In this document: in pieces, positions 1-8,287 of the stretch
Position numbering within the stretch: the stretch's first letter is position 1
Layout of the letters: every line of letters starts with the position of its first letter
Origin: DATFMP01 sp035266845
GTDB lineage: Bacteria > SAR324 > JACQKK01
Assembly: GCA_035266845.1 (NCBI GenBank)
Contig: DATFMP010000018.1
Coordinates: forward strand, 1-64,000
Direction: 5' to 3'
Length of the DNA stretch: 64,000 nucleotides
The notes under the pieces: generated by a model
Database searches by the model: none
The model's input: the letters and a program-made list of their open reading frames with translations, nothing else
Told to the model about the DNA's origin: nothing
Translations under genes and position numbers: made by a program

Positions 1-1
1 C

Positions 2-592
2 CAGCCGATTGTGGAGGAGGCCCTCCTGACCGGTCCGCCCGAGCCGACCAACGAGTGGTACGCCATCGCCAAGATTGCCGGCATCAAACTTTGCCAAGCC
101 TACCGGCGCCAGCACGGCTGTGACTTCATTTCGGCCATGCCCACCAATCTCTACGGGCCCGGCGACAACTTTCATCCTGAGCACAGCCATGTGCCTGCGG
201 CGCTGCTGCGGCGCTTCCATGAGGCCAAGCGGGAGGGACACCCACAGGTGACCGTGTGGGGCACGGGCAGGCCGCGCCGCGAGTTTCTGCACGTTGACGA
301 TCTGGCGGACGCCTGCGTGTTTCTGATGCGCCACTACTCCGACGAGCCACACCTGAACGTGGGCACGGGCAGCGACTTGCCGATCCGCGAGTTTGCCGAG
401 TTAATCGCCCAGACGGTGGGCTACGAAGGCGAGCTGACGTATGATATCAATCGACCCGACGGCATGCCCCGCAAGGTGCTGGACGTCTCGCGCCTACGCA
501 AGCTGGGCTGGTCGGCCTCCATTCCACTGGAGGACGGGCTCAAACAGTACTACACATGGTTCCTGGACCACATCGACACCATCCGGCAATAG
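2..592 (+). CDS. fcl: GDP-L-fucose synthase, C-terminal part (5' end outside window)
   Basis: Last 196 residues of an NAD(P)-dependent epimerase/reductase that converts GDP-4-keto-6-deoxymannose to GDP-L-fucose. The open frame runs off the left edge, so the NADP-binding Gly-rich start is not visible. The catalytic YxxxK pair of the short-chain dehydrogenase fold is seen as Tyr-Ala-Ile-Ala-Lys right at the start of the visible part, followed by the family blocks for substrate binding (NLYGPGDNFHPEHSHVPAAL) and the Arg-Arg-Glu-Phe-Leu-His-Val-Asp-Asp motif. The gmd gene follows 17 bp downstream, the usual partner that makes its substrate, so the two form an operon for an activated sugar used in surface polysaccharide. 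The assignment is secure; only the symbol (fcl or wcaG) is a matter of convention. Confidence 0.93.
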   Translation, partial: QPIVEEALLTGPPEPTNEWYAIAKIAGIKLCQAYRRQHGCDFISAMPTNLYGPGDNFHPEHSHVPAALLRRFHEAKREGHPQVTVWGTGRPRREFLHVDDLADACVFLMRHYSDEPHLNVGTGSDLPIREFAELIAQTVGYEGELTYDINRPDGMPRKVLDVSRLRKLGWSASIPLEDGLKQYYTWFLDHIDTIRQ

Positions 593-609
593 GACATCCC
601 CCAAAGATC

Positions 610-1707
610 ATGACCAAACGCGCACTGATTACCGGCATCACGGGCCAGGACGGGGCATACTTGGCCGAACTGCTGCTCTCCAAGGGTTACCGGGTGTGGG
701 GCATCAAGCGGCGCTCCTCCTCGTTCAACACCGAACGGGTGGATCATCTCTACTCCGACCCGCACGATAACGACCCGAAGTTCAAGATGATCTACGGGGA
801 CATGACCGATGCCACCAACCTGATCCGCATCATCCAGGAGGTGCAGCCGGACGAGATATACAACCTCGCGGCCCAGAGCCACGTGCTGGTGAGCTTCGAG
901 ACGCCGGAATACACAGCCAATGCGGACGCGATGGGCCCGCTGCGCGTGCTGGAGGCGATCCGCATCCTTGGGCTGCAGGAGCGCACGCGCTTCTATCAGG
1001 CCTCCACCTCCGAGCTGTTTGGCAAGGTGCGCGAGTCGCCCCAGACCGAGAACACGCCGTTCTATCCCCGCTCGCCCTATGCGGTAGCCAAGCTCTACGG
1101 CTACTGGATCACGCGGCACTATCGCGAGGCGTTCGGCATCCACGCCTCAAACGGCATCCTGTTCAACCACGAAAGTCCCATCCGCGGCGAAACCTTCGTG
1201 ACCCGCAAGATCACCCGGGCCGTGGCCGCCATCGAGATGGGTGACCAGCGACGATTGTTCCTGGGCAATCTGGATGCCCGGCGCGACTGGGGACACGCCC
1301 GTGACTACGTGGATGGTATGTGGCGTATCGTGCAGCAGGATGAACCGGACGATTATGTGCTGGCGACAGGCGAAACCCACTCGGTGCGGGAATTCGTGGA
1401 ACTGAGCTTCCAGCACATCGATCGCACCGTCCGTTGGGAGGGCCAAGGGGTCGAAGAGAAAGGCGTCGACGCCAAGACGGGCAAAGTGCTGGTGGAAGTG
1501 GACCGCGGCTACTTCCGACCCACCGAGGTGGATTATCTGCTCGGCGATGCAACCAAGGCGCGCGACAAGCTGGGGTGGACCCATAAAACGACCTTCCAAC
1601 AACTTGTCGAGGAAATGGTCACGGCCGATCGGCAGCTGGCACGCCTGCAGCACCGGGTGAATGCGGACGTCAGGCCCCGGGCCGTTGCCTCGATGACCGC
1701 CGAATAG
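610..1707 (+). CDS. gmd: GDP-mannose 4,6-dehydratase
   Basis: 365-residue enzyme making GDP-4-keto-6-deoxy-D-mannose from GDP-mannose, first step to GDP-L-fucose or GDP-rhamnose. The Rossmann motif ALITGITGQDGAYLAELL lies at the N-terminus, then RRSSSFNT for the nucleotide. YxxxK appears as Tyr-Ala-Val-Ala-Lys and the family block NHESPIRGETFVTRKITRA follows. Length is normal for Gmd. ATG 610 is chosen because family members start a few residues before the glycine motif; the frame stays open upstream but reads through the end of fcl. The product of this enzyme is the substrate of the upstream gene. Confidence 0.96.
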   Translation: MTKRALITGITGQDGAYLAELLLSKGYRVWGIKRRSSSFNTERVDHLYSDPHDNDPKFKMIYGDMTDATNLIRIIQEVQPDEIYNLAAQSHVLVSFETPEYTANADAMGPLRVLEAIRILGLQERTRFYQASTSELFGKVRESPQTENTPFYPRSPYAVAKLYGYWITRHYREAFGIHASNGILFNHESPIRGETFVTRKITRAVAAIEMGDQRRLFLGNLDARRDWGHARDYVDGMWRIVQQDEPDDYVLATGETHSVREFVELSFQHIDRTVRWEGQGVEEKGVDAKTGKVLVEVDRGYFRPTEVDYLLGDATKARDKLGWTHKTTFQQLVEEMVTADRQLARLQHRVNADVRPRAVASMTAE

Positions 1708-1712
1708 CACCA

Positions 1713-1749
1713 CTACCCGCCCGGCCGGTCGACACGGTGGGCCGGGTAG
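1713..1749 (+). terminator. Hairpin after gmd
   Basis: A 7-bp stem (CTACCCG at 1713-1719 with CGGGTAG at 1743-1749) starts six bases after the gmd stop codon. No T-run follows, so it may be a weak or Rho-assisted terminator or only a 3'-end stabilising structure. Confidence 0.35.
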
Positions 1750-1924
1750 CGTGCTTGGCGACCTCTGCTTGAGGGCGCACCGCCGGGATTGCGCAAGGAA
1801 GCGCTTGAGGAATCACCGCACTGCTGCTATCCGGGGGAAGAACGCATCGGCGCAGCCATCGCGCGCACCGTGCCTCACGCGCCGAGCGGCGAGGCGGGCG
1901 CACCTCAGCCTGAGGAGCATCGAC

Positions 1925-2467
1925 ATGGCCAGCGTCCCCGTCGGCGCAGGGCGGCAGGTGCAGCACTATCTTGCCAAGGATGGGCGCCTGATCGGGCTGC
2001 TCGTTCCGGGCGACTTCACGGACTTCACCAGCTTCCGTCCCTTCGTGAACACGGAGGAGGAGCGGCGCCATTTGGCCGAGGCCTACCGGGTGGAGTCGGC
2101 GGAGCGGGAGGCGGCCACCAAGGCGCACCTCACCGATGACGAACTTCCCCTCCAGATCACCGTGCTGGCGCGGGACCCAGGCGGCAAGGTGAACCCCCAC
2201 TACCACGTGAACGACCGGGCCGCGAAGAGCCCCACGCGACACCAGATCATGCTCTGTCAGAGCGGACGGGCCCGCATCGGGCTGTTCACCACCGAGGGCG
2301 AGCACGTGGATACCGTCATCATCGGGCCGCACGATCTGATCCTGATGACCGAGGGCCATTCCATCGAGACGCTGGATCCCGGGACACGGCTGGTTGAGAT
2401 CAAAATGGGTCCTTTCCCGGAGACGGACCAGGCGGATAAGGTGGACCTGCACATCCCACCCGAATAG
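1925..2467 (+). CDS. Cupin-fold protein of unknown function
   Basis: 180-residue cytoplasmic protein. A single cupin-type metal site is suggested by His-Tyr-His in NPHYHVND around residue 80 and by the later glycine-rich strand block ending in GHSIETLDPGTRLVEIKMGPF. ATG 1925 has a GAGG ribosome site eight bases upstream; the frame is open further upstream but that stretch does not look like protein. It lies 24 bp before the CCG-domain gene and is probably cotranscribed with it. Substrate unknown; sugar-binding cupins of nucleotide-sugar pathways are one possibility because of the gmd/fcl neighbours. Confidence 0.75.
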   Translation: MASVPVGAGRQVQHYLAKDGRLIGLLVPGDFTDFTSFRPFVNTEEERRHLAEAYRVESAEREAATKAHLTDDELPLQITVLARDPGGKVNPHYHVNDRAAKSPTRHQIMLCQSGRARIGLFTTEGEHVDTVIIGPHDLILMTEGHSIETLDPGTRLVEIKMGPFPETDQADKVDLHIPPE

Positions 2468-2491
2468 GCACGCTCGCAACCAGGGACGTCC

Positions 2492-3496
2492 ATGTCCAAG
2501 TTCGACTACGGCCGCTACTACGGCGTCATCACCCCCTTGGCCGATGCCCTGCGCACCAGCCCCACTCGCTTCTGGGAGCCCACGCGGGCGGAGCTTTCAC
2601 GGCCCCACGAGTACGTGCTCTATCTGGGCTGCAACGTGCTGCGCACGGTGCACTTGGCCGAGGCCATCGTGGCCGTGCTGAGGAAGCTGGGCGTGGATTT
2701 CGTGCCGATGGGCGGCTTCTCCTACTGCTGCGGCATCGTGCATGAGCGCAATGGGGACGACGCGGTGGCGACGGCCCTCACGCAGCAGTCGCTGAACAAG
2801 TTCAAGGCCGTGCAGCCCCGCGCCGTGCTGGTGTATTGTCCTTCCTGTCATTCACGCATGGACAGGGTGCTGCCGGAGGGCGACTTCGGCTTCGAGGTGC
2901 CCTACCTGCACGTCACGCAGTTCATCGCCGAGCGGTTGCACACTCTGACCTTCCCCCAACGCATCGAACGGCGCATCGCCCTGCACACGCACAGCGCGCG
3001 CGGGCAATCGCGCACGGACGCGCGCAACACCGCTACCATCCTGCGCGCCATCCCCGGGCTGGAAGTGGTGGAGCTGACGGCCGGGCCCGAGTGGGGGTAT
3101 CACTGCGCACCACAACAGGTCGAGGAAGTGGGGCCCGAGCGCTTCGACGCCATGGTGGACGGCATGTTCGCCGAGGCCAGGGCGCAGGGCTGCGACGGCA
3201 TCGCAGCGGTCTACCACTCCTGCTACCGCGAGTTGCTCCCGAAGGAGGCCAAGCACGGCATCGAGTTCCTCAACTACGTGGAGTTGCTGGCGGCCGCGCT
3301 GGGGTTGGGCCCCTTCCCGGCACGGTACAAGGCGCTCAAGCTGGCCGGCGATCCCGAGGCGGCCTATGCGGAGCTGGAGCCGCGTGCACTGGAGCAGGGC
3401 AACAACCCGGCCCGCCTTCGCCGTGCCGTTCAGGCGCACTTCGCACAAATATCCCCCGCCGCGAGCGACAACGGAGACGGAGACGACACACCTTGA
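2492..3496 (+). CDS. CCG-domain (heterodisulfide reductase B-like) protein
   Basis: 334 residues with the cysteine-rich CCG architecture of HdrB, GlpC and LutA-type subunits. The first CCG motif is complete: Cys in LYLGCNVLRT, Cys-Cys-Gly in YCCGIVHE and CxxC in CPSCHSRM. The second half keeps the layout (HTHSARGQ, WGYHCAP, YHSCYREL) but has only single cysteines, so it probably lacks the second cluster. HdrB-type proteins hold noncubane 4Fe-4S clusters and pass electrons or cleave disulfides; the redox partner here is not visible. It follows the cupin gene closely. Confidence 0.8.
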   Translation: MSKFDYGRYYGVITPLADALRTSPTRFWEPTRAELSRPHEYVLYLGCNVLRTVHLAEAIVAVLRKLGVDFVPMGGFSYCCGIVHERNGDDAVATALTQQSLNKFKAVQPRAVLVYCPSCHSRMDRVLPEGDFGFEVPYLHVTQFIAERLHTLTFPQRIERRIALHTHSARGQSRTDARNTATILRAIPGLEVVELTAGPEWGYHCAPQQVEEVGPERFDAMVDGMFAEARAQGCDGIAAVYHSCYRELLPKEAKHGIEFLNYVELLAAALGLGPFPARYKALKLAGDPEAAYAELEPRALEQGNNPARLRRAVQAHFAQISPAASDNGDGDDTP

Positions 3497-3551
3497 GTGG
3501 CGGGCTCTGGATTGGCACTGTATCCCGCGCGATGGCCGCGGCAGCCCTGAG

Positions 3552-4859
3552 CTAGTTGGAGAGCGGATCCCGCCCGGCCCCGGCAAGCCGGCCTTCCTCC
3601 GATTGCTCAAGCATGCGCTGGTGGGCATGCAGGGGGACCTCGAAGTAGACCGTACAGCCTGCGCCGGGCGGGGAATCGAGCCCCATGTGCCCACCATGAC
3701 GTTGCACGATGGCCCGCGCGATGCTGAGTCCAAGGCCAATACCCTCGGAGGGGTGGGCGGGGCTGCGCGGTACCTGCACGAATTTCTCGAACACGCGTTC
3801 GCGGTATTCCGCTGGAACACCGGGCCCATGGTCGGTCACGGCGACCCGCACGCGGTCCTCGACCATGGACACGGCGAGTTCCACGGCGCTATCCGGCGGG
3901 GCATGCTTGACGGCGTTGGAGATCAAGTTGGTCAGCACCTGCATCAGCCGGTCCGCATCACCGCGCACGGGGCCCACCTCACGGGCCTCTGTCAGCACCA
4001 GGCGGGTGCGGTGCTGCTGGGCAAACACTTGGTACTCGCCGATGGCCACCTGGGCCAGGGAGACCAGAGAAACGGAGCCGGCGCTGAACTCCATACGGCC
4101 CGATTCGATGCGGTCGATATCGAGCAGACTGTTCACCAGGCGCATCATGCGATCGGTATTGCGCAGAGCGATATCCGCCAACTCCCGCTTATCTTCCTGC
4201 GAGACGTTCTCTTCCGTGGTGAGCACCTGCAATGCGCCGCCAATCGAGGTGAGGGGCGTTCGCAACTCGTGACTCACCATGGCCACCAACTCGTCCTTGA
4301 AGCGGTCGATGCGCCGGCGTTCCAGCACCTCACGCTGCAACTCCACCTTGGCGTTTTCCAACTCCGCCGTGCGGGCCAGCACCTTTTCTTCCAGCTGACT
4401 CTGTAGACTCAGCAGTTCCGCCTCGGCCCGCAGCCGCACTCCGATCTCTGCGCGCAGTTGATCGTTGGCGAACTGCAGCTGCGTCGGCGTGGGCAGCGCC
4501 AGCACCTTGGGCACCAGCGGCCACAACAGCATGGCCGTGAGCACGGAGACGACAGCGGTGGCGGCCTTGATCACGCCTTGCGTCCAATAGGCAGGAATCC
4601 ACAGCGTCACGACGTCCATCAGGTGGGTCGTTCCGCAGGCCAGGATGAACACCGCGAACAGCACCACGACCCAGTTGTACCCCGTCTGCCGGCGGCGATA
4701 GACGAAATACAGGAGCGTGAGGGGAATCGAGTAATAGGCCAGCGTGGTGAGGCTGTCCGACCCGACCATCAGCATCAGCAGCCGGGGCTCCCAGCTGATG
4801 CAGTAGCCGTGCGGAAGAAAGCCGGAGCTGGCTAGCAGACGGGCGGCGGCGGAACCCAT
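3552..4859 (-). CDS. Sensor histidine kinase with ethylene-receptor-type transmembrane domain
   Basis: About 435 residues from ATG 4859 (an upstream ATG at 4937 would add 26 atypical residues). Residues 14-125 form three membrane helices closely matching the ethylene-binding domain of plant ETR1: Asp35, Tyr42, Ile45, Pro46, Cys75 and His79 align with ETR1 Asp25, Tyr32, Ile35, Pro36, Cys65 and His69 at a constant offset of ten. Cys65 and His69 hold the copper(I) that binds ethylene. A coiled coil (about 130-185) leads to HisKA with the phospho-acceptor His197 (SHELRTP) and an HATPase domain (NLISNAVKH, DHGPGVP, GLGLSIAR). There is no receiver domain and no response regulator next door, so the partner is unknown. 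Confidence 0.88.
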   Translation of the reverse strand: MGSAAARLLASSGFLPHGYCISWEPRLLMLMVGSDSLTTLAYYSIPLTLLYFVYRRRQTGYNWVVVLFAVFILACGTTHLMDVVTLWIPAYWTQGVIKAATAVVSVLTAMLLWPLVPKVLALPTPTQLQFANDQLRAEIGVRLRAEAELLSLQSQLEEKVLARTAELENAKVELQREVLERRRIDRFKDELVAMVSHELRTPLTSIGGALQVLTTEENVSQEDKRELADIALRNTDRMMRLVNSLLDIDRIESGRMEFSAGSVSLVSLAQVAIGEYQVFAQQHRTRLVLTEAREVGPVRGDADRLMQVLTNLISNAVKHAPPDSAVELAVSMVEDRVRVAVTDHGPGVPAEYRERVFEKFVQVPRSPAHPSEGIGLGLSIARAIVQRHGGHMGLDSPPGAGCTVYFEVPLHAHQRMLEQSEEGRLAGAGRDPLSN

Positions 4860-5154
4860 GACAGTCGAGGCGGGAGGTTGGCGGATCGGGCCCCACGCTT
4901 CCTGGCGCGGCCGGAGTTGCCCTGCGCGGATATGCACCCGCTAGGCTCGTATTTCCCGGTTTAACGAAGGAGTGCCCGAAAGGTTCTCGGCGACAGACCA
5001 CACGCGGGGCGGTCCGCCGGCCGTTCCAGCAGAGAACAATCAGCGCCAGGGAAAGTTCGGCCAGGACCTGGAAGCGCGGAGGCCAACGGCCTCGCGTTCA
5101 CCTATCGGGTTCTTGAAGGAATGTTGCGCTGGGTGCTGCCTCGCTGGACCGTGC

Positions 5155-5763
5155 TTAGCCCCGCTGCAGCTTCCGTTCCACGAATTCCAGGCGATCCTGC
5201 CCCCAGAACAACTCCTCACCGATGGCGTAGGTGGGGGCGCCGAACACCTGCCGCTCGATGGCCTCGGCGGTATTGGCGTCGTACTCGGCCTGCACGGCAG
5301 GGTCCGCCGCAGCAGCCAGCAGGGCGTCCGCATCGTAGCCAGCGTCGCGCGCAATCGTGCGCAGAGTCTCCGCATCGGCAAGGTCGCGCTCCTCGGCCCA
5401 TACGGCGCGGAGACAAGCACCGATGATGCGGCCGGGGGCTTCCCCGCGCTGCCGGGCCGCGATGACCAGCCGCGCCGCGGCGGAATCATCCACGGGGAAG
5501 TGGCGCGGCTCCAGGTTCAGCGGCAGCCCGAGGTACTCGCTCCAGCGGCGGAGCTCCTGGAAGCGATAGGCTTGGCGTTGCACGGGGCGCTGCTTCACGG
5601 GCAGTCCACCGGAGACGGCGAAGACCTTGGCCATCTGGGCGGGCTTGTGGTTCACCATGGCGCCATACCGCGCAGCCAGTGCCTCGAAGCGCTGGTGGCC
5701 CATATACGTGTAGGGAGAGGAGAGGGCCAGGAAGTAATCGATCACCATCGTGGGCTCCGGCAT
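5155..5763 (-). CDS. DsbA-family 2-hydroxychromene-2-carboxylate isomerase-like protein
   Basis: 202 residues from ATG 5763. The N-terminus IDYFLALSSPYTYMG matches the kappa-class glutathione transferase/NahD group, where a serine in this loop replaces the DsbA cysteine and activates glutathione. The C-terminal block ERQVFGAPTYAIGEELFWGQ is also characteristic. NahD members isomerise hydroxychromene carboxylates in naphthalene breakdown, but many homologues have no known substrate and no naphthalene genes are adjacent. It is divergent from the selenoprotein gene, with about 190 bp between them. Confidence 0.85.
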   Translation of the reverse strand: MPEPTMVIDYFLALSSPYTYMGHQRFEALAARYGAMVNHKPAQMAKVFAVSGGLPVKQRPVQRQAYRFQELRRWSEYLGLPLNLEPRHFPVDDSAAARLVIAARQRGEAPGRIIGACLRAVWAEERDLADAETLRTIARDAGYDADALLAAAADPAVQAEYDANTAEAIERQVFGAPTYAIGEELFWGQDRLEFVERKLQRG

Positions 5764-5954
5764 TGCGGGGGTGGATGGGCCGCCAGCACCGGCAGGCGCC
5801 GCTGCGAGTGGCCAAGGCACGCCCCCCGCGATACCATGAACGCCCCGGGCCCCGCCAGCGGGCGGGCGGCAGAGCCCGCTCCGAGCAAAGGGGCGGACTT
5901 GGCGCAAGCAGCCCCCACAGTGCGCCCATCGGAGAGAGTCATCCTCGGGAGGCC

Positions 5955-6773
5955 ATGGAACCGATCCGCTACATCGAGAAGACCCACGCGTACTACCAGC
6001 GCAAGGGCAAGACGGACGTGTACCGTTACGCCCATCACACGGAAGGGCCGTTCCAGCGGCCGCTTAAGGCCGTTGTGCACTCGCGGCTGGTGCTGATCTC
6101 CAGCGCCGGATTCGTGGTGGCACCCCCGGGCCAACGTGCGCCGGAACCCTACCGTGGCATCAACATTGGGCAAAAGAACCAAGTGGAGGTGTCCGACGTG
6201 CCCAGCGATACGCCCGCCGAGCACATCCACTACGTCACCGGGGCGCACAATCGCCAGGACAGCCCCATGTCCGACCCGGATGCCTTCTTTCCCGTGACAC
6301 GCCTGCGCGAACTACGGGCTGAGGGGCGCATTGGCAGCCTCGCGCCCAACTACCTGCGCATCCGACCCTGCTACAGCCAGCGCAAGACGCGGGAGCTGGA
6401 CGCGCCGGAGGTGCTGCGGCGCTGCCGGGCGATGGGGGTGGACGTGGCACTGTTCGCGCCCATATGACCGGTCTGCCACCAGACCGTGAGTCTGGTCGCC
6501 CGACACCTGGAGGCCGAGGGTATTCCCACCGTCATCATGGCCTGCGCACGGGACATCACGGCCAGCGCGTTTCCGCCGCGGGCGATATTCTGCAACTACC
6601 CGCTGGGCAATCCCGCCGGCCGGCCTTTTGACCCGGAGAACCAGCGCGCCGTCATCGGTGCGGCATTGGACCTGCTGGCAAGCGCCTCCGCAGCCGGCAC
6701 GATCGTGGATCTGCCCCACCGCTGGAGCGACGACGACAGCTGGGTGACTCGCGTCTACGACGACAACCATTAG
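5955..6773 (+). CDS. Glycine/betaine/sarcosine/D-proline reductase-family selenoprotein B-like protein with in-frame UGA (Sec171)
   Basis: The frame from ATG 5955 meets TGA at 6465-6467 and then continues in the same frame to TAG at 6771-6773, giving 272 residues if the TGA is read as selenocysteine. Both halves are clearly one protein: the sequence around the codon is Ala-Pro-Ile-Sec-Pro-Val-Cys-His-Gln-Thr-Val, a UxxC redox motif at the place where relatives have CxxC. A 7-bp stem (6478-6484 with 6490-6496) carrying the loop CGTGA starts ten bases after the UGA and fits a bacterial SECIS: the loop is 17 bases from the UGA and has G second. The role is likely reductive and the substrate unknown. 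A GGGAGG ribosome site lies just before the ATG. Confidence 0.85.
6468..6496 (+). promoter_or_regulatory. Candidate bacterial SECIS element
   Basis: Directly after the in-frame UGA, ACCAGAC (6478-6484) pairs perfectly with GTCTGGT (6490-6496) around the five-base loop CGTGA. Spacing from the UGA and the early G in the loop match the published bSECIS consensus. An alternative stem, GGTCTG (6470-6475) with CAGACC (6480-6485), overlaps it. Confidence 0.65.
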
Positions 6774-7096
6774 CGACCCCAGTCACGGCGCCGGAAGGCA
6801 GAGGCCCTCGACTGGCGCCAGGCCTTGCCTCGGCCGGGTGCCCGTGTATCGGAAACGGGCAGCGACTGACTGCCAGCGGCCACCCGTTGTCACCGGCCCG
6901 CGCGGTTGCTTGGCGCAGGACGCGCCGGCACGATATCGGTCGAATTAGATGGTAATTTCTCAGTTAGGAGTGTAAAATCCTTCGAGGGCCGGTAACCGAA
7001 CTATCTGGGCCCCTCTTTTGAGGAGTCGAAAGAGCGCTTTCCGCCAAAAACGGGAAGGGGGATGGTTCATGAGAACGTGCAGGCAAAGGAAGTACC
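6774..7096 (+). other. Intergenic leader upstream of the cold-shock gene
   Basis: No protein-like frame. The first part holds an imperfect hairpin (about 6797-6833) that could end the selenoprotein transcript. A possible -10 box TAAAAT lies at 6973-6978 without a good -35. The next 115 bases form several small stems: GGGCC/GGCCC near 6986-7013, CCTC/GAGG at 7012-7023 and GAAAG/CTTTC near 7028-7041. This resembles the long structured 5' leaders of cspA-type genes. Confidence 0.45.
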
Positions 7097-7297
7097 GTGA
7101 TTGGCAAAGTCAAATGGTTCAATGACGCAAAGGGCTTCGGCTTCATTACTCCTGAGGATGGGGGCAAAGACTGCTTCTGCCACCAGTCGGAAATCCGGAT
7201 GGAGGGATTCCGGACGCTGAGCGAAGGGCAGACGGTGGAGTTCGATGTTGAGCAGGGCCCCAAAGGTCCTGCGGCCAAGAACGTTCGCTCGATCTAA
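7097..7297 (+). CDS. Cold-shock domain protein (CspA family)
   Basis: 66-residue single cold-shock domain that binds single-stranded RNA and DNA. The RNP1 motif is KGFGFIT and the RNP2 region is CFCHQSEI, where most relatives have LFAHFS; the two cysteines and the Gln are unusual. The start is GTG 7097, preceded by AAAGGAAG six bases away. A long structured leader and a strong terminator make it a monocistronic unit. It probably acts as an RNA chaperone; cold induction is inference. Confidence 0.92.
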   Translation: MIGKVKWFNDAKGFGFITPEDGGKDCFCHQSEIRMEGFRTLSEGQTVEFDVEQGPKGPAAKNVRSI

Positions 7298-7324
7298 GTC
7301 ACCGCGGTTCCGACCGCATAGCCA

Positions 7325-7358
7325 CCCCGGCGCGACATCCGTCGCTCCGGGGTTTTTT
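7325..7358 (+). terminator. Rho-independent terminator of the cold-shock gene
   Basis: CCCCGG and GCGAC on the left pair with GTCGC and CCGGGG on the right (with a C/T mismatch between) around the loop ATCC, followed by six T at 7353-7358. A textbook terminator 27 bases past the stop codon. Confidence 0.92.
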
Positions 7359-7380
7359 GTTGCCCGCGCGCCGAACGGGA

Positions 7381-8223
7381 CTACACCTCGGCCGCGATGG
7401 GGTGGCGCAGCGTACCAATGGGGTCGATCTGCACCTCGATCACATCGCCCGGCTTCATCCACAGCGGTGGGGTGCGCTTGGCGCCCACACCCGCCGGGGA
7501 ACCGGTGGCGATCACGTCGCCAGGACTGAGCGGCGTGAACGTGGAGAGATAGGCGATCAGAAAGGGTACGGTGAAGATGAGCTGATCCGTGGTGGCGTGC
7601 TGCATCACCTGCCCGTTGAGGCGCGTCGTGAGCGTCATGCGGCCCGGATCGGGAATCTCGTCCCCCGTCGCCATCCACGGGCCGAAGCCCCCGGTGGATG
7701 GAAAGTTCTTGCCAGTGCAGGTGCTGTGCTGCTGCCAATCGCGCACGGAGCCGTCCAAATAGGGCGCATAACCCGCCACGTGCTGCAGGGCCTGCGCCTC
7801 GGGAATATGCCGCCCCGCCTTGCCGATGATCACGGCCAGCTCTCCTTCGAAGTCCAGATGATCGGAGACACGGGGCTTGAGCACCGGGTGATTGTGCCCC
7901 ACCTGGGAATCGGCAAAGCGGATGAAGAGGTTGGGCGTATCCTTGGTGTGCGCCCATTCCTTCTGCTTCTCCGCGTAGTTCATGCCGATGCCGAAGATCT
8001 TGCCGGGATTGGGGATCACCGGCAGAAAGCTCACCGCCTCCAGCGGGTAATCCGCCGGCTGACCCGCTGCCGTCTGGCGCAACTCATCCAGCGCCTCGGC
8101 GCGCAGAGCATCGCAGAGTGTGGGCCAGCGCTGCCCCACGCGCCGGTGCAGGTCCACCACGCCGCCGTCGGTGACGGCGCCATAGGCGGCGTGCCCATCA
8201 TGCTCGAAGCTCATCAATCGCAT
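7381..8223 (-). CDS. Fumarylacetoacetate hydrolase-family protein
   Basis: 280 residues from ATG 8223. The FAH fold is shown by GKIFGIGMNYAEKQKEW, the metal-site block DFEGELAVIIGKAGRHI, and TGSPAGVGAKRTPPLWMKPGD. Family members cleave or decarboxylate acylpyruvates and 2-oxo-acids, with the metal held by acidic residues of the EGE motif and a downstream Asp. The gene follows a 2-oxopent-4-enoate hydratase-like gene by 64 bp on the same strand, pointing to a meta-cleavage or related degradation route; no ring-cleavage dioxygenase is seen in the window. Confidence 0.88.
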   Translation of the reverse strand: MRLMSFEHDGHAAYGAVTDGGVVDLHRRVGQRWPTLCDALRAEALDELRQTAAGQPADYPLEAVSFLPVIPNPGKIFGIGMNYAEKQKEWAHTKDTPNLFIRFADSQVGHNHPVLKPRVSDHLDFEGELAVIIGKAGRHIPEAQALQHVAGYAPYLDGSVRDWQQHSTCTGKNFPSTGGFGPWMATGDEIPDPGRMTLTTRLNGQVMQHATTDQLIFTVPFLIAYLSTFTPLSPGDVIATGSPAGVGAKRTPPLWMKPGDVIEVQIDPIGTLRHPIAAEV

Positions 8224-8287
8224 CGTTGCCTGCTCTCGAATGGGGGAAGGGTGAAGCCGGCCGCCAGGCGCGGTGGCCGCCGCGGTG

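Noticed and set aside
1670..2479. Long minus-strand frame opposite the cupin gene
   Set aside because: High-GC shadow of the forward gene; the forward frame has a ribosome site and a cupin motif.
6465..6467. Treating the gene at 5955-6773 as a frameshifted or nonsense pseudogene
   Set aside because: Both sides are in the same frame, the TGA falls exactly at the redox-active position followed by a kept CxHQ block, and a SECIS-like hairpin follows.
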